A DNA stretch of 64,000 nt from Euwallacea fornicatus (lineage: Eukaryota > Arthropoda > Insecta > Coleoptera > Curculionidae). The stretch covers positions 294,871 to 358,870 of the forward strand of contig NW_027096057.1 in assembly GCF_040115645.1 (NCBI RefSeq), given 5' to 3'. A program made the translations under genes and the position numbers. Of this stretch, positions 22,501-34,467 are shown piece after piece. Each line of letters opens with the position of its first letter. Positions within the stretch are counted from its first letter, which is position 1. The notes beneath the pieces were generated by a model. It was not told where the DNA came from and did no database searches. It saw only the letters and a program-made list of their open reading frames with translations.

Positions 22501-25500
22501 GAACCTCCGTAACTTCGGCAAATGAGCTCCAAATACCTTCAAAATTTTCCCACAGAATCACCTCGACGAACTCTTTAACACAACTAACAATGCTTCATTG
22601 TATCTTGGTGAGATTTCTAGAAAACGAGTAATTTATGTGCTCAAACACACATCTTTCGTGACTTTTCAAGCTTCGAAACTCCGTAACTTCGGCAAATGAG
22701 CTCCAACTACCTTCAAAATTTGACCACAGAATCACCTCGACGAACTCTTTAACACAACTAACAAGGGTTCATTGTATCGTGGTGAGTTTTCTAGAAAACG
22801 AGTAATTTATGTGCACAAACACACTTCTTTCGTGACTTTTCAAGATTTGAACCTCCGTAACTTCGGCAAATGAGCTCCAACTACCTTCACAATTTGACCA
22901 CAGAATCACCTCGACGAACTCTTTAACACAACTAACAAAGGTTCATTGTATCGTGGTGAGTTTTCTAGAAAACGAGTAATTTATGTGCACAAACACACTT
23001 CTTTCGTGACTTTTCAAGCTTTGAACCTCCGTAACTTCGGCAAATGATCTCCAACTACCTTCAAAATTTTCCCACAGAATCACCTCGACGAACTCTTTAA
23101 CACAACTAACAAGGCTTCATTGTATCTTGGTGAGTTTTCTAGAAAACGAGTAATTTATGTGCTCAAACACACATCTTTCGTGACTTTTCAAGCTTTGAAT
23201 CTCCGTAACTTCGGCAAATGAACTCCAAATACCTTCAAAATTTGACCACAGAATCACCTCGACGAGCTCTTTACCATGACAAATAAGGCTTCATTGTATC
23301 TTGGTGAGTTTTCTAGAAAACGAGTAATTTTCATGCACAAACACACTTCTTTCGTGACTTTTCAAGATTTGAACCTCCGTAACTTCGGCAAATGAGCTCC
23401 AACTACCTTCACAATTTGACCACAGAATCACCTCGACGAACTCTTTAACACAACTAACAAAGGTTCATTGTATCGTGGTGAGTTTTCTAGAAAACGAGTA
23501 ATTTATGTGCACAAACACACTTCTTTCGTGACTTTTCAAGCTTTGAACCTCCGTAACTTCGGCAAATGATCTCCAACTACCTTCAAAATTTGACCACAGA
23601 ATCACCTCGACGAGCACTTTAACACAACTAATAAGGCTTCATTGTATCTCGGTGAGTTTTCTAGAAAACGAGTAATTTATGTGCTCAAACACACATCTTT
23701 CGTGACTTTTCAAGCTTTGAACCTCCGTAACTTCGGCAAATGATCTCCAACTACCTTCAAAATTTGACCACAGAATCACCTCGACGAGCACTTTAACACA
23801 ACTAATAAGGCTTCATTGTATCTCGGTGAGTTTTCTAGAAAACGAGTAATTTATGTGCTCAAACACACATCTTTCGTGACTTTTCAAGCTTTGAACCTCC
23901 GTAACTTCGGCAAATGATCTCCAACTACCTTCAAAATTTGACCACAGAATCACCTCGACAAGCACTTTAACATGACAAATAAGGCTTCATTGTATCTCGG
24001 TGAGTTTTCTAGAAAACGAGTAATAGATGTGCTCAAACACACATCTTTCGTGACTTTTCAAGCTTTGAACCTCCGTAACTTCGGCAAATGAGCTCCAAAT
24101 ACCTTCAAAATTTTCCCACAGAATCACCTCGACGAACTCTTTAACACAACTAACAAGGCTTCATTGTATCTTGGTGAGATTTCTAGAAAACGAGTAATTT
24201 ATGTGCTCAAACACACATCTTTCGTGACTTTTCAAGCTTTGAATCTCCGTAACTTCGGCAAATGAGCTCTAAATACCTTCAAAATTTGACCACAGAATCA
24301 CCTCGACGAGCTCTTTAACATGACAACTAAGGCTTCATTGTATCTTGGTGAGGTTTCTAGGAAACGAGTAATTGATGTGCTCAAACACACATCTTTCGTG
24401 ATTTTTCAAGCTTTGAACCTCCGTAACTTCGGCAAATGATCTCCAACTACCTTCAAAATTTGACCACAGAATCACCTCGACGAGCACTTTAACACAACTA
24501 ATAAGGCTTCATTGTATCTTGGTGAGGTTTCTAGGAAACGAGTAATTGATGTGCTCAAACACACATCTTTCGTGATTTTTCAAGCTTTGAATCTCCGTAT
24601 CTTCGGCAAATGAGCTCCAACTACCTTCAAAATTTGACCACAGAACCACCTCGACGAGCACTTTAACATGACAAATAAGGCTTCATTGTATCTCGGTGAG
24701 TTTTCTAGAAAACGAGTAATAGATGTGCTCAAACACACATCTTTCGTGACTTTTCAAGCTTTGAACCTCCGTAACTTCGGCAAATGAGCTCCAACTACCT
24801 TCAAAATTTGACGACAGAATCACCTCGACGAGCTCTTTACCATGACAAATAAGGCTTCATTGTATCTTGGTGAGGTTTCTAGAAAACGAGTAATTTTCAT
24901 GCACAAACACACTTCTTTCGTGACTTTTCAAGCTTTGAACCTCCGTAACTTCGGCAAATGAGCTCCAACTACCTTCAAAATTTGACCACAGAATCACCTC
25001 GACGAACTCTTTAACACAACTAACAAAGGTTCATTGTATCGTAGTGAGTTTTCTAGAAAACGAGTAATTTATGTGCACAAACACACTTCTTTCGTGACTT
25101 TTCAAGATTTGAACCTCCGTAACTTCGGCAAATGATCTCCAACTACCTTCAAAATTTGACCACAGAATCACCTCGACGAGCACTTTAACACAACTAATAA
25201 GGCTTCATTGTATCTCGGTGAGTTTTCTAGAAAACGAGTAATTTATGTGCTCAAACACACATCTTTCGTGACTTTTCAAGCTTTGAACCTCCGTAACTTC
25301 GGCAAATGATCTCCAACTACCTTCAAAATTTGACCACAGAATCACCTCGACGAGCACTTTAACACAACTAATAAGGCTTCATTGTATCTCGGTGAGTTTT
25401 CTAGAAAACGAGTAATTTATGTGCTCAAACACACATCTTTCGTGACTTTTCAAGCTTTGAACCTCCGTAACTTCGGCAAATGATCTCCAACTTCCTTCAA

Positions 25501-28420
25501 AATTTGACCACAGAATCACCTCGACGAGCACTTTAACACAACTAATAAGGCTTCATTGTATCTCGGTGAGTTTTCTAGAAAACGAGTAATGTATGTGCTC
25601 AAACACACATCTTTCGTTACTTTTCAAGCTTTGAACCTCCGTAACTTCGGCAAATGAGCTCCAACTACCTTCAAAATTTGACCACAGAATCACCTCGACG
25701 AGCTATTTAACATGACAAATAAGGCTTCATTGTATCTCGGTGAGTTTTCTAGAAAACGAGTAATTTATGTGCTCAAACACACATCTTTCGTGACTTTTCA
25801 AGCTTTGAATCTCCGTAACTTCGGCAAATGAACTCCAAATACCTTCAAAATTTGACCACAGAATCACCTCGACGAGCTCTTTACCATGACAAATAAGGCT
25901 TCATTGTATCTTGGTGAGTTTTCTAGAAAACGAGTAATTTTCATGCACAAACACACTTCTTTCGTGACTTTTCAAGATTTGAACCTCCGTAACTTCGGCA
26001 AATGAGCTCCAACTACCTTCACAATTTGACCACAGAATCACCTCGACGAACTCTTTAACACAACTAACAAAGGTTCATTGTATCGTGGTGAGTTTTCTAG
26101 AAAACGAGTAATTTATGTGCACAAACACACTTCTTTCGTGACTTTTCAAGCTTTGAACCTCCGTAACTTCGGCAAATGATCTCCAACTACTTTCAAAATT
26201 TGACCACAGAATCACCTCGACGAGCACTTTAACACAACTAATAAGGCTTCATTGTATCTCGGTGAGTTTTCTAGAAAACGAGTAATTTATGTGCTCAAAC
26301 ACACATCTTTCGTGACTTTTCAAGCTTTGAACCTCCGTAACTTCGGCAAATGATCTCCAACTACCTTCAAAATTTGACCACAGAATCACCTCGACGAGCA
26401 CTTTAACACAACTAATAAGGCTTCATTGTATCTCGGTGAGTTTTCTAGAAAACGAGTAATTTATGTGCTCAAACACACATCTTTCGTGACTTTTCAAGCT
26501 TTGAACCTCCGTAACTTCGGCAAATGATCTCCAACTACCTTCAAAATTTGACCACAGAATCACCTCGACGAGCAGTTTAACACGACTAATAAGGCTTCAT
26601 TGTATCTCGGTGAGTTTTATAGAAAACGAGTAATTTATGTACTCAAACACACATCTTTCGTGACTTTTCAAGCTTTGAACCTCCGTAACTTCTGCAAATG
26701 AGCTCCAACTACCTTCAAAATTTGACCACAGAATCACCTCGACGAGCTCTTTAACATGACAAATAAGGCTTCATTGTATCTCGGTGAGTTTTCTAGAAAA
26801 CGAGTAATTTATGTGCACAAACACAGATCTTTCGTGACTTTTCAAGCTTTGAACCTCCGTAACTTCGGCAAATGAGCTCCAAATACCTTCAAAATTTTCC
26901 CACAGAATCACCTCGACGAACTCTTTAACACAACTAACAAGGCTTCATTGTATCTTGGTGAGATTTCTAGAAAACGAGTAATTTATGTGCTCAAACACAC
27001 ATCTTTCGTGACTTTTCAAGCTTCGAAACTCCGTAACTTCGGCAAATGAGCTCCAAATACCTTCAAAATTTGACCACAGAATCACCTCGACGAGCTCTTT
27101 ACCATGACAAATAAGGCTTCATTGTATCTTGGTGAGGTTTCTAGAAAACGAGTAATTTTCATGCACAAACACACTTCTTTCGTGACTTTTCAAGCTTTGA
27201 ACCTCCGTAACTTCGGCAAATGAGCTCCAACTACCTTCAAAATTTGACCACAGAACCACCTCGACGAGCTCTTTAACATGACAAATAAGGCTTCATTGTA
27301 TCTCGGTGAGTTTTCTAGAAAACGAGTAATTTATGTGCTCAAACACACATCTTTCGTGACTTTTCAAGCTTTGAACCTCCGTAACTTCGGCAAATGATCT
27401 CCAACTACCTTCAAAATTTGACCACAGAATCACCTCGACGAGCACTTTAACACAACTAATTAGGCTTCATTGTATCTCGGTGAGTTTTCTAGAAAACGAG
27501 TAATGTATGTGCTCAAACACACATCTTTCGTGACTTTTCAAGCTTTGAACCTCCGTAACTTCGGCAAATGAGCTCCAACTACCTTCAAAATTTGACCACA
27601 GAATCACCTCGACGAGCTCTTTACCATGACAAATAAGGCTTCATTGTATCTTGGTGAGGTTTCTAGGAAACGAGTAATTGATGTGCTCAAACACACATCT
27701 TTCGTGATTTTTCAAGCTTTGAATCTCCGTAACTTCGGCAAATGAGCTCCAACTACCTTCAAAATTTGACCACAGAACCACCTCGACGAGCACTTTAACA
27801 TGACAAATAAGGCTTCATTGTATCTCGGTGAGTTTTCTAGAAAACGAGTAATAGATGTGCTCAAACACACATCTTTCGTGACTTTTCAAGCTTTGAACCT
27901 CCGTAACTTCGGCAAATGAGCTCCAACTACCTTCAAAATTTGACGACAGAATCACCTCGACGAGCTCTTTACCATGACAAATAAGGCTTCATTGTATCTC
28001 GGTGAGTTTTCTAGAAAACGAGTAATAGATGTGCTCAAACACACATCTTTCGTGACTTTTCAAGCTTTGAACCTCAGTAACTTCGGCAAATGAGCTCCAA
28101 CTACCTTCAAAATTTGACCACAGAATCACCTCGACGAGCTCTTTAACATGACAAATAAGGCTTCATTGTATCTCGGTGAGTTTTCTAGAAAACGAGTAAT
28201 AGATGTGCTCAAACACACATCTTTCGTGACTTTTCAAGCTTTGAACCTCCGTAACTTCGGCAAATGAGCTCCAACTACCTTCAAAATTTGACCACAGAAT
28301 CACCTCGACGAGCTCTTTACCATGACAAAGAAGGCTTCATTGTATCTTGGTGAGGTTTCTAGAAAACGAGTAATTTTCATGCACAAACACACTTCTTTCG
28401 TGACTTTTCAAGCTTTGAAT

Positions 28421-28520
28421 CTGCGTAACTTCGGCAAATGTGCTTCAAATTGCTTAAAAATTAATCATAGAATCATCTCGTTGAGCTCTTCATCATGACT
28501 CATAAGGCTTCATTATATCT
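28421..28520. repeat. Divergent satellite A monomer segment
   Basis: Between ATCTGCGTAACTTCGGC and ATATCTCGGTGAG the sequence has many changes from every other monomer: TGCTTCAAATTGC, TTAATCATAG, CTCGTTGAGC, CTTCATCATGACTC. Length and register are kept. It has escaped homogenisation and lies about 1 kb from the right edge of the array. Confidence 0.8.
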
Positions 28521-29558
28521 CGGTGAGTTTTCTAGAAAACGAGTAATGTATGTGCTCAAACACACATCTTTCGTGACTTTTCAAGCTTTGAACCTCCGTA
28601 ACTTCGGCAAATGAGCTCCAACTACCTTCAAAATTTGACCACAGAATCACCTCGACGAGCACTTTAACACGACTAATAAGGCTTCATTGTATCTTGGTGA
28701 AATTTCTAGGAAACGAGTAATTGATGTGATCAAAAACACATCTTTCGTGACTTTTCAAGCTTTGAAACTCCGTAACTTCTGCAAATGAGCTCCAAATACC
28801 TTCAAAACTTGACCACAGAATCACCTCGACGAGCACTTTAACACGACTAATAAGGCTTCATTGTATCGTGGTGAGTTTTCTAGAAAACGAGTAATTTATG
28901 TGCACAAACACACATCTTTCGTGACTTTTCAAGCTTTGAACCTCCGTAACTTCGGCAAATGAGCTCCAACTACCTTCAAAATTTGACCACAGAATCACCT
29001 CGACGAGCTCTTTAACATGACAAATAAGGCTTCATTGTATCTCGGTGAGTTTTCTAGAAAACGAGTAATTTATGTGCACAAACACAGATCTTTCGTGACT
29101 TTTCAAGCTTTGAACCTCCGTAACTTCGGCAAATGAGCTCCAAATACCTTCAAAATTTTCCCACAGAATCACCTCGACGAACTCTTTAACACAACTAACA
29201 AGGCTTCATTGTATCTTGGTGAGATTTCTAGAAAACGAGTAATTTATGTGCTCAAACACACATCTTTCGTGACTTTTCAAGCTTCGAAACTCCGTAACTT
29301 CGGCAAATGAGCTCCAAATACCTTCAAAATTTGACCACAGAATCACCTCGACGAGCTCTTTAACATGACAAATAAGGCTTCATTGTATCTCGGTGAGTTT
29401 TCTAGAAAACGAGTAATTTATGTGCACAAACACAGATCTTTCGTGACTTTTCAAGCTTTGAACCTCCGTAACTTCGGCAAATGAGCTCCAACTACCTTCA
29501 AAATTTGACCACAGAATCACCTCGACGAGCACTTTAACACGACTAATAAGGTTTCATT

Positions 29559-29953
29559 ATTAGTAGAAGGCGGACCACGGTCGAAGGCGGACGTGTGAAA
29601 GTGTGCTCCGATATAAATCGGTTTTAGTTTTCGCATCGTCGACGTAAAGCAGTGTTTTTCAACGCTAAGCCGAAGAAACAGCGGTTTTGGCAGTGCGAAA
29701 ACTAATTTTTGCCCTGCACGCTGACGACGTGATTGATAAGATACTTCGGTGACTTTTTGCATGGACATTATTAGATCGGTGTCTTTCCGCGTGTCGTGTC
29801 TTCAACGTTACGTTAATTTACACCGTTAGCGTTATTTTTCTTTTTCTTTTTTTTTTTCAGCGATTAGAGGTGAGGTTGTGCGGAGTTAGGCCTTACTGGG
29901 GTGTGGTTAACATCGCTGAGGCACTCGGAGCCTCTGAAACCCCCGGCAACTCC
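29559..29953 (+). promoter_or_regulatory. 5' UTR of retrotransposon copy 2
   Basis: Nearly identical to the copy 1 leader, including the doubled GAAGGCGGAC and the CCGAT/ATCGG hairpin (29608-29621). The main difference is the pyrimidine tract (29835-29858), about 20 nt shorter and with more C interruptions. Since the copy is broken it is unlikely to drive anything useful. Confidence 0.7.
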
Positions 29954-31957
29954 ATGGAGACCCAGGACTCTAAACTTGGGGTTCCTTCGGGAAAGAAAGG
30001 TGCTGTATCCAAAACAATTTTGAAGGAAAGGAGGGATGTAACTGGGAGAGTGACTCTGCCGCTCGTAAGGAAGGGAAGTGTTCCGGAGAGCTTGATGAGG
30101 AAAGAGGAGGTAGAAGGAGCTGAGATAGGATTCGCAAGGAGAGGTAAGTTGCAGAGGACTCCGCCCAAGGACAAAGGAGGGGAAACAGAAGAAAATGTGG
30201 TAAGTGGGCAAAACGTGGAACTGCATTGTCCGGTATTCTCCGTAGAAGAAGTGCCAAACAGTGCACCAAAAGGGAAGAGGAAGAGGATGGATGAATCCAT
30301 TGTGGGAGGAGAGGAAGAAGGTCCCAGGGCTCTCTTGGAAGTAGCCAGGGAACAGGTAGGCGATATCGGTAGAATCCTGAAGGAGTCTTACCACCCCAAA
30401 CAGGAACTAGTGGACGCTGTCTCTGTGCTGAAGAGCACGATTAGGAGCATGGTGCTGGAGGAAGAGGGGAAGGGACACGAGAACAGGAAACTCGAGGAGG
30501 AGAATAAAAGACTAAGGGACGAGGTCGCTCGGCTAAGGGCTGGCAAGCGGGAGGGAGTGTCTGTTGAATGCCAGACGGAAACTGAGGAGGAAAGAAAAAC
30601 TGGTGAGGTTAAAATGAGGCTAACAACTTTAGCTAGGGAGGGAAAGATCCTGGAGGCCATCAAGGAGAGATGGGACGATGGGATCTTTGAAGCTACTGAG
30701 ATAGCTCGTGGAGACCCTATCAGTGAGGGTTTTAGGATGGACCTCGCGGTCCTGGTAGGTAAGGGAGATAGCGCGCTGAAGGAACGATTTCTGCAGCTTC
30801 TCCCAGAGCTGAGGGAGCTCGAGGCTGAAGAAGGGAGGATGGCCAGCCTCGTGCAGACGTGCAACCTTAGGAAAGGAGGTAAGGTAGTTACGAAAACCAA
30901 GCACGTCTACTTTCAGGAGTTGGAGAGCACAGGGCCGGTAGGGGTTTTTGAAGCCCTCAAGGTCCTCGCGGGAACAATGCTGGAAGAGGGGAGAGACAGC
31001 GTGTCCATCCCATTGGTTCCGGGTGCCGACCCGTGGCAACTTCGGAAGGTCTGCGAACTAGCATGCTGGACCCTGAAAGAGAACATCAGGGTAAAGCTGT
31101 ACTTACCTGGAGGGACATCCTCCGGGAGGGAGGCATTACAGGGACCTGGTCCTAAAAGATCAGAAGAAGAGGTAGTCTTCGTGGCTAAACAGGAGGGGGT
31201 AAGTTACAGCGACACCCTCCGTAAAGTCCGACAACTGGTTGCCAACAGCCAAACCAAAGTTGACATCGGGACAGTCAGGGAGACGAAAAAAGGTGAGGTG
31301 CTAATCACGCTCCCTAAAGGAGGCGAACAGGGAGAGGAGCTGAAAAACATCCTGGGAAAAGGAATGGGGGAAGGTAACGTAAGGTCGGGGGCGAATAGTA
31401 AAATTGTAGTGTTCCAGCTTACGGGACTGGATGGAATCACTACAGGGGAAGAAGCCACTAGTGCGGTGGCCACCGCGACCGGTCTGGACTACAATAAGCT
31501 CCGGCTCAAGGGGCTTAAGGCAAGCTATGGAAGCTGCCAAACCGCCACGTTCCTCGTTAGAGAGGGGGACGCCGAGAATCTTCGAGTAGTCTCCGATTTG
31601 AGAGTCGGCATTAATATGTGCCGGCTTAAGGAGAGGAAGGACTCGGGAAGATGCTACCGATGCTGGTAACTGGGACATCGGGACCAGGCAAGTAAAGGGG
31701 TAGATAGGACCCGACTGTGCGCCCGTTGTGGGAAGAAGGGGCACAGGGCGAAGGATTGTAAAGATCCTCGCTACTGCCCCCTCTGTAAAGCAGAGGGCCA
31801 CAGCGCGGGCGGACCCAACTGCAAGGGGCCAGTAAAGGCATTTGCAGGCGGTAGGGGTACTGACCCGGAAAAAACAACTGAGCCGCAACCAGGGACGTCC
31901 AAAAATAAGGACGAGATTGGGAAGGCTACCGAGGAGAGGAGCACGAAACAAATCTAG
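29954..31957 (+). pseudogene. ORF1 pseudogene of retrotransposon copy 2
   Basis: Colinear with ORF1 of copy 1, no indels. A GAA-to-TAA change gives a stop at 31667-31669, inside the first zinc knuckle, leaving 571 aa with no complete CCHC knuckle. Just past the stop, the last Cys of that knuckle is changed to Ser (TGT to AGT) and an Ala to Asp. About twenty other amino-acid differences from copy 1 are scattered upstream, roughly 3-4 percent. Knuckles 2 and 3 are still readable after the stop. A truncated protein without RNA-binding knuckles could be made but is unlikely to be functional. Confidence 0.92.
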
Positions 31958-31983
31958 TAAGTAGATTAAATAGTATAATCGGT

Positions 31984-33242
31984 ATGCGTGTTTTAGGTGC
32001 GGGAGTGAATGTGGAGAGTGTAAATGGCACGATGGCGGTATTTAAGGAACTCAGATGTCTACAGATGAATCTGGACAGAAGGCGGGTTGCTACCGACTTG
32101 CTGTACCAGACGATCAGAGAATAGGACATTGATGTCGTTCTGGGGCAGGAGCCTAACCAAGCCCTGAAGAATGTCATCAGGGATAATGACGATGGAGCGT
32201 TCATTTGGCTTAAAAGCGGGATGAGAGCGAAGTCGATCCACAGGGACCGGGGGTTCGTGGCGGTGGAACTGGGCCGATTTACGCTGGTCTCGGTATACTT
32301 CTCGCCGAATAAGACCACAGGTGAGTTCGAGGCCATGATTAATCGGTTAGATAATTTTGTAGGAGGCATGGACGGCAGGAGAGTCCTCATAGCTGGGGAC
32401 TTCAATGCGAAATGCCAGATATTTGGTTCTGGCGTCAGGAATGCCTACGGGAGAGTCTTGGAGGAGTTCGTTGAAGCGAGAGAGCTCACCCCGCACAACA
32501 ACGGGGGAGAGTGGACGTTCGGCAACAAGAATGGAAGATCTGTCATAGACGTAACTATGAGTGGCGCTATCGTAGCGCGCATGGTGAGTCAATGGCAGGT
32601 CGAGCGGGACGTGCTGAGTGGAAGTGGACACAGGTACATAACCTACAGAATTCTAGGGAATGGAACCGAAACTCTAGGAGTGAAAGATGAGAGAAATAAG
32701 AAAGGATGGATTGTGACCGAGAAAGGAATTGGTAAGTTGAATAAATACGTTAACGAGCGTGTTTTAGGGAGGGGCGGAACCGAACCTGACCAAATAGTCG
32801 AGGAAATTGGGGAAGCCTGCGACCAGTGCCTACTCAAGAAGAGTGCAAAAACAGGGGGCAAAAAGGCGGTCTACTGGTGGAACGAAACAGTAGGTACGCA
32901 CAGGAAGGAATGTTTGCAGGCCAGACGAAGGATGACGAGGATAAAGGGAGCCAGAGAAACGAACGAGGAGAGAAGTGCAGCAGAAGACGAATATGGAAGA
33001 GCCAAGAAGATCCTCAAGGATTCCATTCGGAATGCCAAGAGGAACGCATGGAAGAAGCTGTGCGATGACTTGGAGACGAACGTCTGGGGTCTCGGCTACA
33101 GGATTGTGGCAGAGAAGCTCGGGCGCCTGAAACCGAGCCACTTGGCGGAGACCGACATGCTAAAGCGCGTGGACGAACTCTTCCCGAGAAAACACAAAGT
33201 AAGATGGGACAAAATTGTTGTAGGTGCCGAGGACGTGGAACG
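31984..33242 (+). pseudogene. ORF2 pseudogene of retrotransposon copy 2 (endonuclease domain only)
   Basis: Colinear with codons 1-419 and the first two bases of codon 420 of copy 1 ORF2. CAG to TAG at 32122-32124 stops translation at codon 47, between the first two endonuclease motifs. From an internal ATG at 32221 the frame is open again to 33267, adding about eight satellite-coded residues before TGA. GDFNAK, VIDV and the unusual Ser-Gly-His are preserved. The reverse transcriptase catalytic region and C-terminal zinc motif are absent, lost where the element joins satellite B. Confidence 0.92.
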
Positions 33243-33250
33243 AACCTCGC
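33239..33250. other. Retrotransposon-satellite B breakpoint
   Basis: Element sequence matches copy 1 to CG at 33241-33242; the following AACCTCGCCGATTTC matches satellite B, whose monomers read GACGAAACTCGCCG at this place. ACGA is common to both sides, so about 4 bp of microhomology may have guided the join. There is no poly(A) and no target duplication. Confidence 0.8.
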
Positions 33251-34221
33251 CGATTTCACGGAATTGACGATTTTAAAACTCAGGATTGATCGAAATGAAG
33301 GAAATAGCCCTAAATCGTGCGATTTACACGATTTGGACAAAAACTGACTGTTCTAGGACAGCCGAATTGACGATTTGGCGTTTAAGGCCCCATTACGCTT
33401 ATTTTGCTAAAAGAAAACGATTTGAACAAAATTGCTCGTGGCGTTGTTGAAATAACGTCAAAGCATGGTTAAAGGTCAATTTCCGACGGAACTGGCCGAT
33501 TTCACGGAATTGACGATTTTGAATCCCAGGATTGATAGAAATAGCCCTAAATCGTGCGATTTACAGGATTTGGACAAAAACTGACTGTTCTAGTACAGCC
33601 GAATTGGCGTTTTGTCGTTTATGGCCCCATTAGGCTAATTTTGCTAAAAGGAGACGATTTGAACAAAATTGCTCGTACCGTTGTTGAAATAACGTCAAAA
33701 CATGGTTAACGGTCAATTTCCGACGAAACTCGCCGATTTCACGGAATTGACGATTTTAAAACTCAGGATTGATCGAAATGAAGGAAATAGCCCTAAATCG
33801 TGCGATTTACACGATTTGGACAAAAACTGACTGTTCTAGGACAGCCGAATTGGCGATTTGTCGTCTATGGCCCCATTAGGCTTATTTTGCGAAAAGGAGA
33901 CGATTTGAACAAACTTGCTCGTGGCGTTGAAATAACGTCAAAACATGGTTAACGGTCAATTTCCGACGAAACTCGCCGATTTCACGGAATTGACGATTTC
34001 TAAGCTCAGGATTGATCGAAATGATGCAAATAGCCCTAAATCGTTTGATTTACAGGATTTGGACAAAAACTGACTGTTCTAGGACAGCCGAATTGGTGTT
34101 TTGTCGTTTATGGCCCCATTAGGCTTATTTTGCTAAAAGGAGACGATTTGAACAAAATTACTCGTAGCGTTGTTGAAATAACGTCAAAACATGGTTAAAG
34201 GTCACTTTCCGACGAAAATCG
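33250..34221. repeat. Irregular left edge of satellite B
   Basis: The first four monomers are 246, 237, 243 and 246 bp and carry private variants (GGCGTTTAAGG, CATTACGC, GTTTGATTT). The second lacks about 9 bp after GATAGAAAT; the third lacks 3 bp in GTGGCGTTG. Farther in, monomers are mostly exactly 246 bp. Confidence 0.75.
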
Positions 34222-34467
34222 CCGATTTCACGGAATTGGCGATTTTGAAACTCAGGATTGATCGAAATGATGGAAATAGCCCTAAATCGTGCGATTTACA
34301 CGATTTGGACAAAAACTGACTGTTCTAGGACAGCCGAATTGGCGATTTGTCGTTTATGGCCCCATTAGGCTTGTTTTGCTAAAAGGAGACGATTTGAACA
34401 AAATTGCTCGTAGCGTTGTTGAAATAACGTCAAAGCATGGTTAAAGGTCAATTTCCGACGAAAGTCG

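Larger units (their letters stand above)
11117..29558. repeat. Satellite A array, right block (174-bp monomer, ~106 copies)
   Basis: It continues the left block in the same orientation; 49 bp before the element plus 125 bp after it make exactly one monomer. From 11416 to 29511 there are 104 periods with a net loss of one base, so the array is almost free of indels. Blocks of variants recur at multiples of 174 bp: 870, 1218, 2610 (23,221 to 25,831) and 4350 (22,201 to 26,551). The stretch around 20,110-22,200 holds several nearly identical CTCAAACAC-type monomers and looks recently homogenised. No gene, transposon or microsatellite interrupts it. Confidence 0.97.
29559..33242 (+). mobile_element. 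3'-truncated, degenerate copy of the same retrotransposon (copy 2)
   Basis: Aligns to 5443-9152 of copy 1 from the first base (ATTAGTAG). The offset is 24,116 before the T tract and 24,090 after it, because the T tract is shorter. It enters satellite A after base 48 of the monomer, in the same orientation as copy 1. It ends inside ORF2 just upstream of the reverse transcriptase core, at GTGGAACG, and passes straight into satellite B. The reverse transcriptase, zinc motif, 3' UTR, poly(A) tail and second target duplication are missing. Loss of the 3' end with an intact 5' end is not the usual 5' truncation of these elements and points to later recombination or deletion. Confidence 0.95.
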
